Of a DNA stretch of 54,161 bases, positions 15,788-25,072 are shown one piece after another. Below the pieces are notes generated by a model, which saw only the letters and a program-made list of their open reading frames with translations, did not search any database and was not told the origin of the DNA. Both the position numbers and the translations under genes were made by a program. Origin of the DNA: an uncultured Flavobacteriales bacterium. GTDB taxonomy: Bacteria > Bacteroidota > Bacteroidia > Flavobacteriales > UBA1820. The first letter of the stretch is position 1. Each line of letters starts with the position of its first letter. Location: assembly GCA_959608625.1 (NCBI GenBank), contig CAUHQV010000016.1, forward strand, positions 1-54,161, written 5' to 3'.

Positions 15788-16975
15788 TTACAAAACCATA
15801 TTATCGGCAATATCCCGCGCCACGTCCCGCTTGCTTTTGAGCGGATAGACCTTTTCGCTGCCGTCTGCCTTGAGCAAAGTCACTTTGTTCGTGTCGCACG
15901 AAAATCCGGCCCCCGCATCGCCCAGCGAATTGAGCACGATCATATCGAGGTTTTTCCGGCGGAGTTTTTCCCAGGCATGTTCCTTTTCATCGTGGGTTTC
16001 CAGCGCAAATCCGGCCAACATTTGGTTTTTCTTTTTCGCAGCTCCCAAAGCCGCCGCAATGTCCTGCGTGGGCCGGAGTTCGAGGGTCAATCCCTCCTGC
16101 CGTTTGAGTTTCCTGTCGCTGGCCGCCTCCGGCGTAAAGTCCGCCACAGCAGCCGACAGCACCGCCATATCCATGGCCGGAAACACCTCTAGCGTAGCCA
16201 CGTACATCTGCCCGGCCGATTCCACATCGACCCGGCGGATATTTCCTACCGGGGTCGGCAAAGACACCGGCCCGGCGATAAGGGTCACTTCAGCTCCCCG
16301 CGATGCAAATTCCGCCGCCAGGGCAAAACCCATCTTTCCCGAAGAATAGTTGCCGATGAACCGCACAGGGTCTATCTTTTCGTAGGTAGGGCCTGCCGTG
16401 ACCAGCACTTTTTTCCCGGCGAAATCCTTGCCCCCTTCCAATAACGCATCGATATAGGCCACGATGCGTTCCGGCTCCTCCATACGCCCTTTGCCGGAAA
16501 GGCCGCTGGCCAGTTCCCCGGCCGCCGGTTCGATAACCGTCGTACCATAAGAGCGCAGAATGTCCAGGTTATTTTGCGTAGAGGGATGACGATACATGTC
16601 TAGATCCATCGCAGGAGCGACGGCTACTGGGGCCTTGCACGAAAGGTAGCAAGTAACCAAGAGGTTATCCGCTACTCCCGTGGCCATTTTACCGATCGTA
16701 GCGGCAGTAGCGGGGGCTACGAGCATTGCGTCGGCCCACAGGCCGAGTTCCACATGGCTGTTCCATGTGCCGTCGGTCATCTGGAAAAATTCGCTGAGTA
16801 CCGGCCGTCCGCTGAGCGCCGACAGGGTGACGGGCGTAATGAAATCCTTCGCGGAAGGAGTCATTACTACCTGCACCTCGGCCCCGCGTTTTTCCAGCAG
16901 GCGCACCAGGTAGGCGGCCTTATACGCGGCGATGCTGCCGGTGACCCCGAGCAATATGTGCTTCCCTTCCAGCAT
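15788..16975 (-). CDS. coaBC: bifunctional CoaBC (PPC decarboxylase / PPC synthetase)
   Basis: A cytoplasmic flavoprotein for two steps of coenzyme A synthesis. Residues 1-180 form the CoaC decarboxylase, with GVTGSIAAYKAA, the catalytic His in WNSHVELG, and APAMDLDMYRHPST plus the GRMEEPE region. Residues 185-395 form the CoaB synthetase, with VLVTAGPTYEKIDPVRFIGNYSSGKMG, VLSAAVADFTP and a KLKR segment. The 395-residue length is typical. Its ATG overlaps the queA stop (TAATG), indicating translational coupling. Confidence 0.97.
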   Translation of the reverse strand: MLEGKHILLGVTGSIAAYKAAYLVRLLEKRGAEVQVVMTPSAKDFITPVTLSALSGRPVLSEFFQMTDGTWNSHVELGLWADAMLVAPATAATIGKMATGVADNLLVTCYLSCKAPVAVAPAMDLDMYRHPSTQNNLDILRSYGTTVIEPAAGELASGLSGKGRMEEPERIVAYIDALLEGGKDFAGKKVLVTAGPTYEKIDPVRFIGNYSSGKMGFALAAEFASRGAEVTLIAGPVSLPTPVGNIRRVDVESAGQMYVATLEVFPAMDMAVLSAAVADFTPEAASDRKLKRQEGLTLELRPTQDIAAALGAAKKKNQMLAGFALETHDEKEHAWEKLRRKNLDMIVLNSLGDAGAGFSCDTNKVTLLKADGSEKVYPLKSKRDVARDIADNMVL

Positions 16976-18024
16976 TACAGGATCAGCATCGCGTCGCCGT
17001 AAGAGTAGAATTTATATTTTTCTTCCACCGCCTTGTGGTAGGCCTCCATCATCAGTTCGTGGCCCATGAATGCCGAGATCATCATCAGCAGGGTCGAACG
17101 CGGGGTATGGAAATTGGTCACCATGCAATTGGCGATCGAGAATTCGTACGGGGGGAAGATGAATTTGTTGGTCCAGCTGTTGAACGGATTGAGGTGCCTG
17201 TCCGAAGAGATAGAACTTTCGATCGCCCGCATGCACGTCGTCCCGATAGCGCACACCTTTTTCCTGGCGTCTATCGCCGAGTTGACTACATCGCAGGCCT
17301 GTTGGGAAATAATCACCTGTTCGGAGTCCATCTTATGCTTGGAGAGGTCTTCCACCTCTACCGGATTGAACGTGCCCAACCCTACGTGAAGGGTGATCTC
17401 TGGAAAATTTATACCCTTGATTTCCAGCCGTTTCATCAGGAGTTTGGAAAAATGCAGTCCGGCCGTGGGAGCAGCCACCGCGCCTTCGTTCTTGGCGTAG
17501 ATCGTCTGGTAGTATTCCTCGTCCATCGGCTCCACTTTGCGCTTGATGTATTTGGGCAGCGGGGTTTCACCCAAGGACAGGAGTTTTTCGCGGAACTCGT
17601 CGTACGAGCCGTCGAACAAAAAGCGAAGGGTACGGCCCCTCGAGGTAGTATTGTCTATCACTTCGGCCACCAGCGAATCGTCGTCGCCGAAGAAAAGCTT
17701 ATTGCCGATACGGATCTTGCGGGCCGGATCGACGATCACGTCCCACAGACGCTGCTCGGCATTGAGTTCGCGCAGCAGGAATACTTCTATCGTAGCGCCG
17801 GTCTTTTCCTTGTTGCCGTACATACGGGCCGGGAAGACCTTGGTGTTGTTGATGATCATGGTATCCCCGTCCTCGAAATATTCTATCAGGTCTTTGAACT
17901 GGCGGTGCTCTATCTGTCCGTTCTCGCGGTGGATGACCATCAGCCGGGCTTCGTCGCGGTTTTCTGTGGGGTACTCCGCCAACAGTTCGGGCGGAAGATT
18001 AAAGTCGAAGTTGGATAATTTCAT
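16975..18024 (-). CDS. queA: tRNA preQ1(34) S-adenosylmethionine ribosyltransferase-isomerase
   Basis: This enzyme transfers and isomerises the ribosyl part of SAM onto preQ1 at tRNA position 34, in queuosine synthesis. The 349-residue protein has LPPELLAEYPTENRDEARL at the N terminus, NNTKVFPAR, PLPKYIKR, the AAPTAGLHF block, LHVGLGTFNPVE, and IGTTCMRAIES and TNFHTPRSTLLMM near the end. All are family signatures. It heads a two-gene operon with coaBC behind a recognisable promoter. Confidence 0.97.
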   Translation of the reverse strand: MKLSNFDFNLPPELLAEYPTENRDEARLMVIHRENGQIEHRQFKDLIEYFEDGDTMIINNTKVFPARMYGNKEKTGATIEVFLLRELNAEQRLWDVIVDPARKIRIGNKLFFGDDDSLVAEVIDNTTSRGRTLRFLFDGSYDEFREKLLSLGETPLPKYIKRKVEPMDEEYYQTIYAKNEGAVAAPTAGLHFSKLLMKRLEIKGINFPEITLHVGLGTFNPVEVEDLSKHKMDSEQVIISQQACDVVNSAIDARKKVCAIGTTCMRAIESSISSDRHLNPFNSWTNKFIFPPYEFSIANCMVTNFHTPRSTLLMMISAFMGHELMMEAYHKAVEEKYKFYSYGDAMLIL

Positions 18025-18067
18025 TCTATCTGTTTATCGGATTGTTTACCTGGTACGTTTTGGTGCG

Positions 18068-18100
18068 CAAAGATACGCATGTTAACAGAGGGAAAGCAAG
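18068..18100 (-). promoter_or_regulatory. vegetative promoter of queA-coaBC
   Basis: On the minus strand, CTTG (18100-18097) is followed after 21 bases by TATCTTTG (18075-18068), a near-consensus Bacteroides promoter. The start point would be about 37 bases upstream of the queA ATG. Confidence 0.6.
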
Positions 18101-18162
18101 CGGGAGACAATAAAACACCTCCCGGAAGGATAAAAAAACCGGAAAACCGGTAACTTTACCCC

Positions 18163-18666
18163 ATGAAAAAGATACTCCTGCTCTCCGACACCCACGGCAC
18201 TATCGACGAATCCATCCTGAAATACGCCCGCCAGGCCGACCAGATATGGCACGCTGGGGATATAGGATCCATGACCGTGGCGGAAAAACTAGCGGATACC
18301 GCTCCGCTGCGCGCTGTATATGGCAATATCGACGGTGGTGAGATACGGGCCGCGTTTCCCGAAAGGCTCCGCTTCGTAGAGGAAGGAGTGGAAGTATTGC
18401 TCAAACACATCGGCGGGTATCCGGGCCACTACGACCGCAGCGTACAGGAAGAACTGTTCGCGGCACCACCCGCCCTGTTCGTCTGCGGGCATTCCCATAT
18501 CCTGAAAGTGATGATGGATCGTCGCCTGAAATGTATGCACTTCAATCCGGGAGCGGCCGGGACGTATGGTTTCCACAAAGTACGTACCATGCTCCGTTTC
18601 ACATTGGACAGCGGAAAAATAGAAAATCTGGAAGCAATAGAAATGGGCCCCCGCGCCGGCTGGTAA
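18163..18666 (+). CDS. YfcE/MJ0936-type metallophosphodiesterase
   Basis: A small (167-residue) soluble calcineurin-like phosphodiesterase. Its metal ligands are in LLSDTHG (residues 7-11), HAGDIG (about 30), YGNIDG (about 50), LKHIGGYPGHY (about 80) and CGHSHILK (about 108), with the closing FNPGAAG. The family hydrolyses phosphodiesters in vitro; the natural substrate is uncertain. A TAACTTTA box just before the ATG suggests a very short leader. It converges on the M16 gene with only 5 bp between the stops and no terminator. Confidence 0.9.
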   Translation: MKKILLLSDTHGTIDESILKYARQADQIWHAGDIGSMTVAEKLADTAPLRAVYGNIDGGEIRAAFPERLRFVEEGVEVLLKHIGGYPGHYDRSVQEELFAAPPALFVCGHSHILKVMMDRRLKCMHFNPGAAGTYGFHKVRTMLRFTLDSGKIENLEAIEMGPRAGW

Positions 18667-18671
18667 AGCCC

Positions 18672-21194
18672 CTACCGGAACATTTTTGCCGGGATGGAAA
18701 CGTTCGGATCGACGGATAAAGTCCGCCAGATGATACGCCCTCCGTCGGCGTCTTTCACTTCGGTAGAGAATGGGTATTTCACCCCACTCACTTCCTTATA
18801 ATTCCCGTAATCGGAATAAGAGCCGATCTTTTCCGGGACGTATTTCGTCAGCACACCCTTCTCATCGACCTCTTTGACCGCAGGAGCCGCCACATTTTCT
18901 ATACGGAGCACCATATAGTCGTCCATGGATATGTAGTAATTCTGGAGGTTTCCGCTGGGCATCGTCACCCGCAAACGATAGGTAAAATGTCCGTTGACCG
19001 GGACGATACTATCCAGTTCCGCTTCGAAACTCTTTTTCTGATAATCCAGTAATGGGAATATGGAACGATCCAGACGCTGTTTCTCTACCGCCGCGGCAGA
19101 TAGGTTGACTGTGGTATTCTCTATCTTGGTATATCCCATATTGCCGTTGAAAGTCTTCTTCAGGTATACCTGCCCGTCATAGAGTATTTGCTCCTGGTGG
19201 TTGCAGGGGAGACTGGAAAGGGTCTGGGCTTTAAAAATCTTATCTCCGATCATGATCTCGTAATTTTGGCGGAGAGTTTTCACCGAACCCATCTTGTGCC
19301 TGCCGCCCATGGATTCAAAATATTTACCGAGCACGTCGGCCGCCGTAATACTATCCGTCACCGGTTGGGAAAGGGACGGCCGCTCTACCCGATTGGCATA
19401 CTTATCGTAAAAGGTGATATTATAATAGCCGGCCAGTTCCAGCGGAGGCACCACTTTCCGGGCATCCCCATACATCACGATACGGAATTGCGAGGGCTTG
19501 ATATATTTTTGGGCTACGCGCATGATGTCTTCGGACGACACCGTATTGATCTGTTTGAGTATATCCTCCAGGAAATCCTTCTTTACCGTGCCGTTCTCCA
19601 TGGCCACCCCATAACTGCCCAATGCATTGCGGTCCTCGAACGAGAGGGCGATTTTTCCTATCAGATACTGCTTGAGGTTGGAAAGCTCTTTTTCATCCAA
19701 AGGCACCGTCCGTATCCGTTGGAGCCGGGCGGTCTTTTCCGCGATCGTCCGAACGGCATTCAGGTTGGACGTCCGGGTCGAAAGGTACATATATCCCCCC
19801 AGCGGATCCGGGGAGAGGGAGAATTGGTCGCCCATATAGCCCCCCGCCTGTAGCGTAGCCCGGATATTAGCCAACAGGTCTCCCCCCATCAGGTGATTGA
19901 TGAACATGGCCGGGAATACGTCCGGCGAATTATAATCGAATTCCGCAATATTGGACATGATGATCCGGCAATCGCGGGCCGAAGGGTCGTGGATAAAATT
20001 GATCGCCGTAGCGGGTAAGTCATTTACTACCGCTATCTTGCTTTTAGGAATATCCGCAGAAGCCCACGTCCGGAACCGGGAATTGACCATCGTCCGCACC
20101 TGGTCGGCGGTAATATCGCCCATTACCAACAATACCGCATTATTCGGCCGCCAATACGTGCTGTAGTATTCCTGACAATCGTTGAGCGATATCCGGTCGA
20201 TCGAACTCTCGGAAATGAATTCCCCGGTGGGGACTTTCCCGGCAAGGGCCAATGCCCGGTACACCCGGTTGAGTATCACCTCGGGGCGGGAGTCGTCCAA
20301 CGTATAGGCGTCTTTCATAGCCTTTTTTTCGGTGAAGAATTCCTGCAGCGGGAAGGAGGGCCTTAACACCACATCGGCAAACAGGTTGAAATTGGCGCGT
20401 GCGTATTTTTTAAGTCCCGAGACATAAAAACTGCTGCGGTTCATCCGGAAAACGCTTCCCATATTGGCCAGTGAATCCGTGATCTGAGCTTTGGTGCGGT
20501 TCTGCACGCCGGCCAGCAGCATGTTCGCTGTCAGATCCGAAACCCCCTTCTTCTCTTTTTCGAACACCGATCGGTTCAGTATCCCGATGTAAAAAGTCAC
20601 GATAGGCATCGTAGCGTCCGTATAAACAATTACTTTCAGTCCATTGTTCAGGGTAAAACGGACGGGGTGGCCGATATTGACGTACGGAGGTTGCGTCGGT
20701 TCGGGAAGGCTGTCGTATATCCGCACCTGGTAGGAATCGGCCGCAAAAAGGGTATCGGATATTTCCTTTTCCCCCACGCGGATCTCCGACTGCCGGACGC
20801 CGGACAGGAAAGCCAGGCCCGCTTTGATCGCTTCTTCTTTCTTATGTATCGAATCGCGCATCTCCTGGGATAATTGATACTCTACTACTATCGTATCTTC
20901 CCGGGCCGGGGCTACCCCGATGCTATCGGCCGCGGCCGTATCTTCCGGCATTGTCACCAGGCTGTCTGCCACAGCAAAAAGAGTATCCCGTACCGCTACA
21001 GCATCTTCCTTCGTGGACGCCGAATCGGCACCCGCCGGGGCGAGAATCGCTTCGAGCGCCCTGCGCACCATCAGCGAATCGGGCATAGTCCCTCCCTCTC
21101 CGCCGGACAAAACCCTCGAAGGACCCGCGGCACAAAATACCACAGCCCCTAAAATGGCGAAGACCGCCAAGATCGTGCGGATATATTTCGTCAT
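18672..21194 (-). CDS. M16-family peptidase homologue, non-catalytic, with C-terminal extension
   Basis: An 840-residue exported protein of the pitrilysin/M16 fold. The start at 21194 gives the signal peptide MTKYIRTILAVFAILGAVVF and overlaps the previous stop as ATGA. A low-complexity linker (to residue 130) precedes two M16-like halves. At the place of HxxEH the sequence is VFEKEKKGVSDLTANMLLAG, without zinc ligands, as in the structural subunits of bacterial M16 pairs. Residues after about 600 (LGKYFESMGGRHKMGSV...) resemble a LolA-like lipoprotein-carrier fold. The upstream paralogue is its probable partner. Confidence 0.85.
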   Translation of the reverse strand: MTKYIRTILAVFAILGAVVFCAAGPSRVLSGGEGGTMPDSLMVRRALEAILAPAGADSASTKEDAVAVRDTLFAVADSLVTMPEDTAAADSIGVAPAREDTIVVEYQLSQEMRDSIHKKEEAIKAGLAFLSGVRQSEIRVGEKEISDTLFAADSYQVRIYDSLPEPTQPPYVNIGHPVRFTLNNGLKVIVYTDATMPIVTFYIGILNRSVFEKEKKGVSDLTANMLLAGVQNRTKAQITDSLANMGSVFRMNRSSFYVSGLKKYARANFNLFADVVLRPSFPLQEFFTEKKAMKDAYTLDDSRPEVILNRVYRALALAGKVPTGEFISESSIDRISLNDCQEYYSTYWRPNNAVLLVMGDITADQVRTMVNSRFRTWASADIPKSKIAVVNDLPATAINFIHDPSARDCRIIMSNIAEFDYNSPDVFPAMFINHLMGGDLLANIRATLQAGGYMGDQFSLSPDPLGGYMYLSTRTSNLNAVRTIAEKTARLQRIRTVPLDEKELSNLKQYLIGKIALSFEDRNALGSYGVAMENGTVKKDFLEDILKQINTVSSEDIMRVAQKYIKPSQFRIVMYGDARKVVPPLELAGYYNITFYDKYANRVERPSLSQPVTDSITAADVLGKYFESMGGRHKMGSVKTLRQNYEIMIGDKIFKAQTLSSLPCNHQEQILYDGQVYLKKTFNGNMGYTKIENTTVNLSAAAVEKQRLDRSIFPLLDYQKKSFEAELDSIVPVNGHFTYRLRVTMPSGNLQNYYISMDDYMVLRIENVAAPAVKEVDEKGVLTKYVPEKIGSYSDYGNYKEVSGVKYPFSTEVKDADGGRIIWRTLSVDPNVSIPAKMFR

Positions 21195-22621
21195 TTCGAA
21201 CCGGCGGAGGATTGTTCCCGGCGGGAAACTGGGAGTTCGTAGATCGTTTTCATGTTGTCGGTACGGAAAAAACGCCGCATAACCGCACGGACATCTTCCT
21301 GGGTAATCGTGGAAAGCTTTTCCATCCGCGAATTGAACACCGCCGCATCCCCGTACAACAATTCGGTAAGAGCCATATTGCGGACCATTCCTTCGTTGGA
21401 AGATATGTACTGCCATTGGGACATCTGCGTAGCATTCACCGCCTTTTTCAATTCCCCGGCTGTAATATTGAAATTCCGCATCCGCTCGAGTTCCCGGTGG
21501 ACAACCGCTTCAGCCTGGGAGATTTTCACCCCCGGCCGGAGATCCACCTTAAAAGCAAAAACAGAAGCCCGCTCCATCGGTAGGATAAACGGTTGTACCG
21601 ATGTGGCCAACCCTTCCTCTTCCACCAACGCTTTGTCCAGCCTGGAGCCACTCGAGGCGCAGAGTACCGTACTGATAAAATCGAACACCTCGAACTGAGG
21701 ATCGCTATATGGGGGTATCTGCCACGCAAAGATGACGGATTCGTTCGGCTGGGGCACATATAGCGTATCTATATGCTTATCATATCCGCCTACTGCCAAT
21801 ATCCCGCTGCCCACATCCACCGCCTTTCCACCGGAAAGCACTACCGTATCGGCAGCCGGTTTCTGGACGGAAAATAAAGTGGGTTTCAGGTCCACTTTCA
21901 GCGTATCGGGCGGAAGCAGGGAAAACATTTCCACCACATACCGGCGGACGGAATCGACATTCACGTCGCCACTGATGGCCAAAACCGCTTTTTTAGGATT
22001 GAAATACAATTTTTCATAGGCCTTTGCCGCCGCCATCGTGATCCCGCTGTCCAGGGTGGCCACCTCCGGCACCAGGCGCAGGTTTACGGTACGCACCATA
22101 TCGTACAGGGCTTTTTCCTCCCGGTCACCGGTACGGCGTTGCCGGGCGGCCGCCTCATCGGTTACCTTACGGGACACTTGGGAAAAAGCAGCCGTATCCT
22201 CCCGGAAACCGTAGGCCTTTTCCGCCGCCAGCCAAATGGCCCCTTTGAGCATGTTGGAAGAAAAACTATCGCAGAAGAATGTCACATCGTAACTCACGTC
22301 GACGGTACTCTTCCCCCCGTACGTCCCCATGATCGACCGGTACCGCCCGGGGGACAAATGGGTTGAAGATTCGGTGCTCATCGCGGCCACAACGGCATTT
22401 ATACCCGCCAGCGTGCTCGGCTCGTCATTCAGCCCCGTCCTATACATCAGTCCTACCGACACGACCGGCGAACGGTCGTCGCTGTGCACCAATACCCGCA
22501 GACCCGAGGGCATCACGAAACGCTCGAACTGTACCTTTTGGGCATGCAAAATTCCTGGCAGTGCAAAAAACACCGCAATAAAGAATCCGGCGATCGATCT
22601 CATGCCTGTGCTGCGTATCAT
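21191..22621 (-). CDS. M16-family peptidase homologue lacking HxxEH
   Basis: A 476-residue exported M16-fold protein with a signal peptide ending ...PGILHAQ (start 22621, or 22603 at MRSIAGFF). It keeps the general M16 layout: FVMPSGLRVLVHSDDRSPVVSVGLMYRTG at the N terminus and AVLAISGDV midway. Where the zinc motif HxxEH should be, it reads AGINAVVAAM, so no zinc site is visible. In most Bacteroidota pairs this first subunit is the active one, so the pair here looks wholly non-proteolytic. It lies 13 bp after the SPOR gene and overlaps the next M16 gene by 4 bp. Confidence 0.85.
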   Translation of the reverse strand: MIRSTGMRSIAGFFIAVFFALPGILHAQKVQFERFVMPSGLRVLVHSDDRSPVVSVGLMYRTGLNDEPSTLAGINAVVAAMSTESSTHLSPGRYRSIMGTYGGKSTVDVSYDVTFFCDSFSSNMLKGAIWLAAEKAYGFREDTAAFSQVSRKVTDEAAARQRRTGDREEKALYDMVRTVNLRLVPEVATLDSGITMAAAKAYEKLYFNPKKAVLAISGDVNVDSVRRYVVEMFSLLPPDTLKVDLKPTLFSVQKPAADTVVLSGGKAVDVGSGILAVGGYDKHIDTLYVPQPNESVIFAWQIPPYSDPQFEVFDFISTVLCASSGSRLDKALVEEEGLATSVQPFILPMERASVFAFKVDLRPGVKISQAEAVVHRELERMRNFNITAGELKKAVNATQMSQWQYISSNEGMVRNMALTELLYGDAAVFNSRMEKLSTITQEDVRAVMRRFFRTDNMKTIYELPVSRREQSSAGSK

Positions 22622-22634
22622 TTTTATAAAAAAC

Positions 22635-23036
22635 TCAGTCGTCGTAAACGGTTATTTTTTTCGGCCGCACGAAAGCCCCTGAATAATCCGGGTTTTGCTT
22701 GAGCAGGGACAGTGCCTCCCGCGCCTGCGCCTCGGTCAGGTAAGCACCTACGAACACTTTATAATCGGGCGTATCGTATTCGATCTCCGAATATTCGAAA
22801 GGATAGCTCTCCTGGAAAGCGGTCATCACATCCCGGGCTTTTTGGAGCCGTCCGTAATAGATCTGTATCACGTACCCGTCCACCCGGCGGCCATCGCTGT
22901 TGTTCTCCACCCTCAGGCGGAGCAGGTGCTCGATCCGCGGGTCGGCCTTTACGGTCACCATGCCCATATTCTGGGCGGACAAAGAGGCCGCACAAAAAAA
23001 CACGGCGGCCAGGATAGCTGTTTTTACTACTTTCAT
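22635..23036 (-). CDS. exported SPOR-domain protein
   Basis: A 133-residue periplasmic protein with a signal peptide (cleavage near ...ASLSAQ). Residues 50-125 form a SPOR domain, with GYVIQIYYGRLQKARDVM, the DYKVFVGAYLTEAQAREALSLL repeat and a final FVRPKKI strand. SPOR domains bind denuded peptidoglycan glycan strands. It is the first gene of the operon with the two M16-fold proteins, suggesting that the complex is held at the cell wall. A -7 box (TAAATTTG) lies at 23075-23068. Confidence 0.88.
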   Translation of the reverse strand: MKVVKTAILAAVFFCAASLSAQNMGMVTVKADPRIEHLLRLRVENNSDGRRVDGYVIQIYYGRLQKARDVMTAFQESYPFEYSEIEYDTPDYKVFVGAYLTEAQAREALSLLKQNPDYSGAFVRPKKITVYDD

Positions 23037-23132
23037 CGCTCTGTAAGACCGGATTTAGTCATTTTGACAAATTTAGAGATTATCCCGTGATAAATACCCT
23101 AAAAAAAGGCTAAAAAAACTATTTTTGTATCC

Positions 23133-23723
23133 ATGCTACAGATCAAGGATACACTGGTATCGGACGACCTGCTGCTCGAATCGTTCGTATGCGACCTGGC
23201 CAAATGCAAAGGCGCATGCTGCGTGGCGGGCGACAGCGGAGCGCCGGTAGATGAGGACGAAAAAGCCATCCTGGAAGAAATATATCCCCGGGTAGAACCT
23301 TATATGCGCCCCGAGGGCATCGAGGCCGTACGCCTGCAGGGCACTTGGGTAAACGACCCGTACGACCACCTGCCTTCTACCCCGCTGGCGGGAGGGAAAG
23401 AGTGCGCCTACCTGGTGTATGAACCGGACGGTACGGCCGCCTGCGCCATCGAAAAAGCCTATGCGGACGGTCGTATTCCATTCAAAAAGCCCGTCTCGTG
23501 CCACCTGTACCCCGTCCGGCTGAGCCGGATCATGTCCTTCACCGCCCTGAACTACAACCGGTGGGACGTCTGCCGGGATGCCTGTGTATTGGGGAGGAAA
23601 CTGAACGTGCCGGTGTATAAGTTCCTGCGGGAGCCCCTTATCCGGCGCTTCGGGAAAGCCTGGTACCAGGAATTGGAACTCACGGCGGAAGAGTACCGGA
23701 AAGAGCTCGAAAAGCGCCGGTAG
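23133..23723 (+). CDS. DUF3109 family cysteine-rich protein
   Basis: A 196-residue soluble protein with conserved Cys pairs: CDLAKCKGACC (residues 20-30), ECAYL (about 89), AACAIEKA (about 100), SCHLYPVRL (about 117) and CRDACVLG (about 139). This matches DUF3109, related to the YkgJ-type putative Fe-S or zinc-binding proteins. The biochemical role is unknown. TATTTTTG, a -7-like box, ends only five bases before the ATG, so the transcript may be nearly leaderless or start elsewhere. Confidence 0.88.
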   Translation: MLQIKDTLVSDDLLLESFVCDLAKCKGACCVAGDSGAPVDEDEKAILEEIYPRVEPYMRPEGIEAVRLQGTWVNDPYDHLPSTPLAGGKECAYLVYEPDGTAACAIEKAYADGRIPFKKPVSCHLYPVRLSRIMSFTALNYNRWDVCRDACVLGRKLNVPVYKFLREPLIRRFGKAWYQELELTAEEYRKELEKRR

Positions 23724-23799
23724 CCGCGCGTTTTTTCAGCCCGTTTGAAACTATTCTCCCGTTAGCGGGGTCTTATGCATAAAACCTATTCGCAAAAAA

Positions 23800-25011
23800 A
23801 TGAAACAAAACAAAGTCATCTTCCTGTCCCTGCTGGCCTGCCTTTTCGCCTTCGAAGCGGCCGCACAGCAGCCCGTAACCTTCGATTTACGACTAAAAAA
23901 CCTCAAAAAGGGCGATTCGGTCCTTTTGCGGGCCGACCCGGAAGGTAAACGCATCGACACGATCACCGCTACCCGCAACGGCCGCGCCGAAGGTATTATC
24001 ACAGTGCCCTACACTTGCGAAGGGGTACTTTATTACCTCCCTACCGGGAAGGTGATAGACGACGTCCGTAGTTCCGAGGTATACAGGCTATGCCTGAACC
24101 CTTCGGACAAGATCACCGTAAAAGGCGACCTTTTCGACCTGGGCGCCGCGAAAGTGAGCGGAGGTATCTACGACGATTACCGCCACCGGACTTACTTCGA
24201 CTCCCTGGACAAAATCTACGCAGAAGCAAGCGTTTATTCGGATTCCCTGTTTACCCTGGAAAAAACAGCCCGCGCGATGTCCGAAGGCCCCGAGAGGGAC
24301 TCTCTGATCAAAAAAATCAAAGAAGTGAACAACCAAACCTGGGGGGTAGTCGAGAAATCCTACCAGTTGATGGACGAGTACGTCCGCCGGTATCCGGACG
24401 ATCCTTTTTCAGCCTACGTACTGAGCGGGGTAAAAGGGAGTTACGCCGAAAAACACCGGGAAGAATTGTTTGGTCTGCTCGGCGATAAAGCCAAACAGAC
24501 ACCCGCCGGAAAAAAAATAGAGAGCAATCTGGCTATGTCCAAAGCCTGGAAAAAGAACAATGAAGGGATAAAGGCCGGCGCAGAGGCCCCGGACTTCACC
24601 CTCACCGGCATCGACGGGCAGAAAATAACACTGTCCGATTTCCGCGGAAAATACGTCCTGCTGGATTTCTGGGGCTCATGGTGCGGCCCTTGCCGCGAGG
24701 CGAACAAATTCATGGTACCGCTGTACGAAAAATACAAAGACCGGGAAAACTTCGTGATGATCTCCCTGGCGCTCGACCGCGACGATGCAGCCTGGCGCAA
24801 AGCGGTGAAAGAAGACGGCCTGACCTGGTACCAGGTCAATATGTACGAGACCCCGCAAGGCCCCGAATCGGTGAATGTACTCTACGGCATAAACTTATAC
24901 CCCTCCCAGATCCTCGTATCTCCCGAAGGCAAGATCCTGATCCGCCAGGGAGGATACAATCCCGAAAAAGACCCGGTAGGCCGGCGGCTGGAAAGCCTGC
25001 TCGGCGAATAG
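23800..25011 (+). CDS. exported TlpA/ResA-like thioredoxin with DUF4369-type N-domain
   Basis: A 403-residue periplasmic thiol-disulfide oxidoreductase. After a signal peptide (...FEAAAQQ) comes a beta-rich DUF4369-like domain (about 25-130), a helical linker (135-250) and an AhpC/TSA-thioredoxin domain from GAEAPDFTLTGIDG. The active-site WCGPC is in DFWGSWCGPCREANKF (about residue 290), and the cis-Pro is in YPSQILVSPEGKI. Such proteins reduce or repair disulfides, often for cytochrome c maturation or surface proteins; the client here is unknown. It ends at a strong terminator. Confidence 0.92.
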   Translation: MKQNKVIFLSLLACLFAFEAAAQQPVTFDLRLKNLKKGDSVLLRADPEGKRIDTITATRNGRAEGIITVPYTCEGVLYYLPTGKVIDDVRSSEVYRLCLNPSDKITVKGDLFDLGAAKVSGGIYDDYRHRTYFDSLDKIYAEASVYSDSLFTLEKTARAMSEGPERDSLIKKIKEVNNQTWGVVEKSYQLMDEYVRRYPDDPFSAYVLSGVKGSYAEKHREELFGLLGDKAKQTPAGKKIESNLAMSKAWKKNNEGIKAGAEAPDFTLTGIDGQKITLSDFRGKYVLLDFWGSWCGPCREANKFMVPLYEKYKDRENFVMISLALDRDDAAWRKAVKEDGLTWYQVNMYETPQGPESVNVLYGINLYPSQILVSPEGKILIRQGGYNPEKDPVGRRLESLLGE

Positions 25012-25026
25012 ACCAATATAATCCGC

Positions 25027-25057
25027 AAAAAGCCCGCTCAAATTGAGCGGGCTTTTT
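25027..25057. terminator. bidirectional intrinsic terminator
   Basis: A 15-bp stem (aaaaagcccgctcaa / ttgagcgggcttttt) has a single central base and T/A flanks. It separates the thioredoxin gene from the convergent radical SAM gene. Confidence 0.9.
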
Positions 25058-25072
25058 TATAGTCGTACCGCT

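Noticed and set aside
17035..18018. 327-residue plus-strand frame opposite queA
   Set aside because: Shadow of queA, without recognisable motifs.
21195..21416. N-terminal extension of the second M16-fold protein
   Set aside because: It overlaps the upstream M16 gene, and the ATGA overlap at 21191-21194 with a signal peptide marks the real start.
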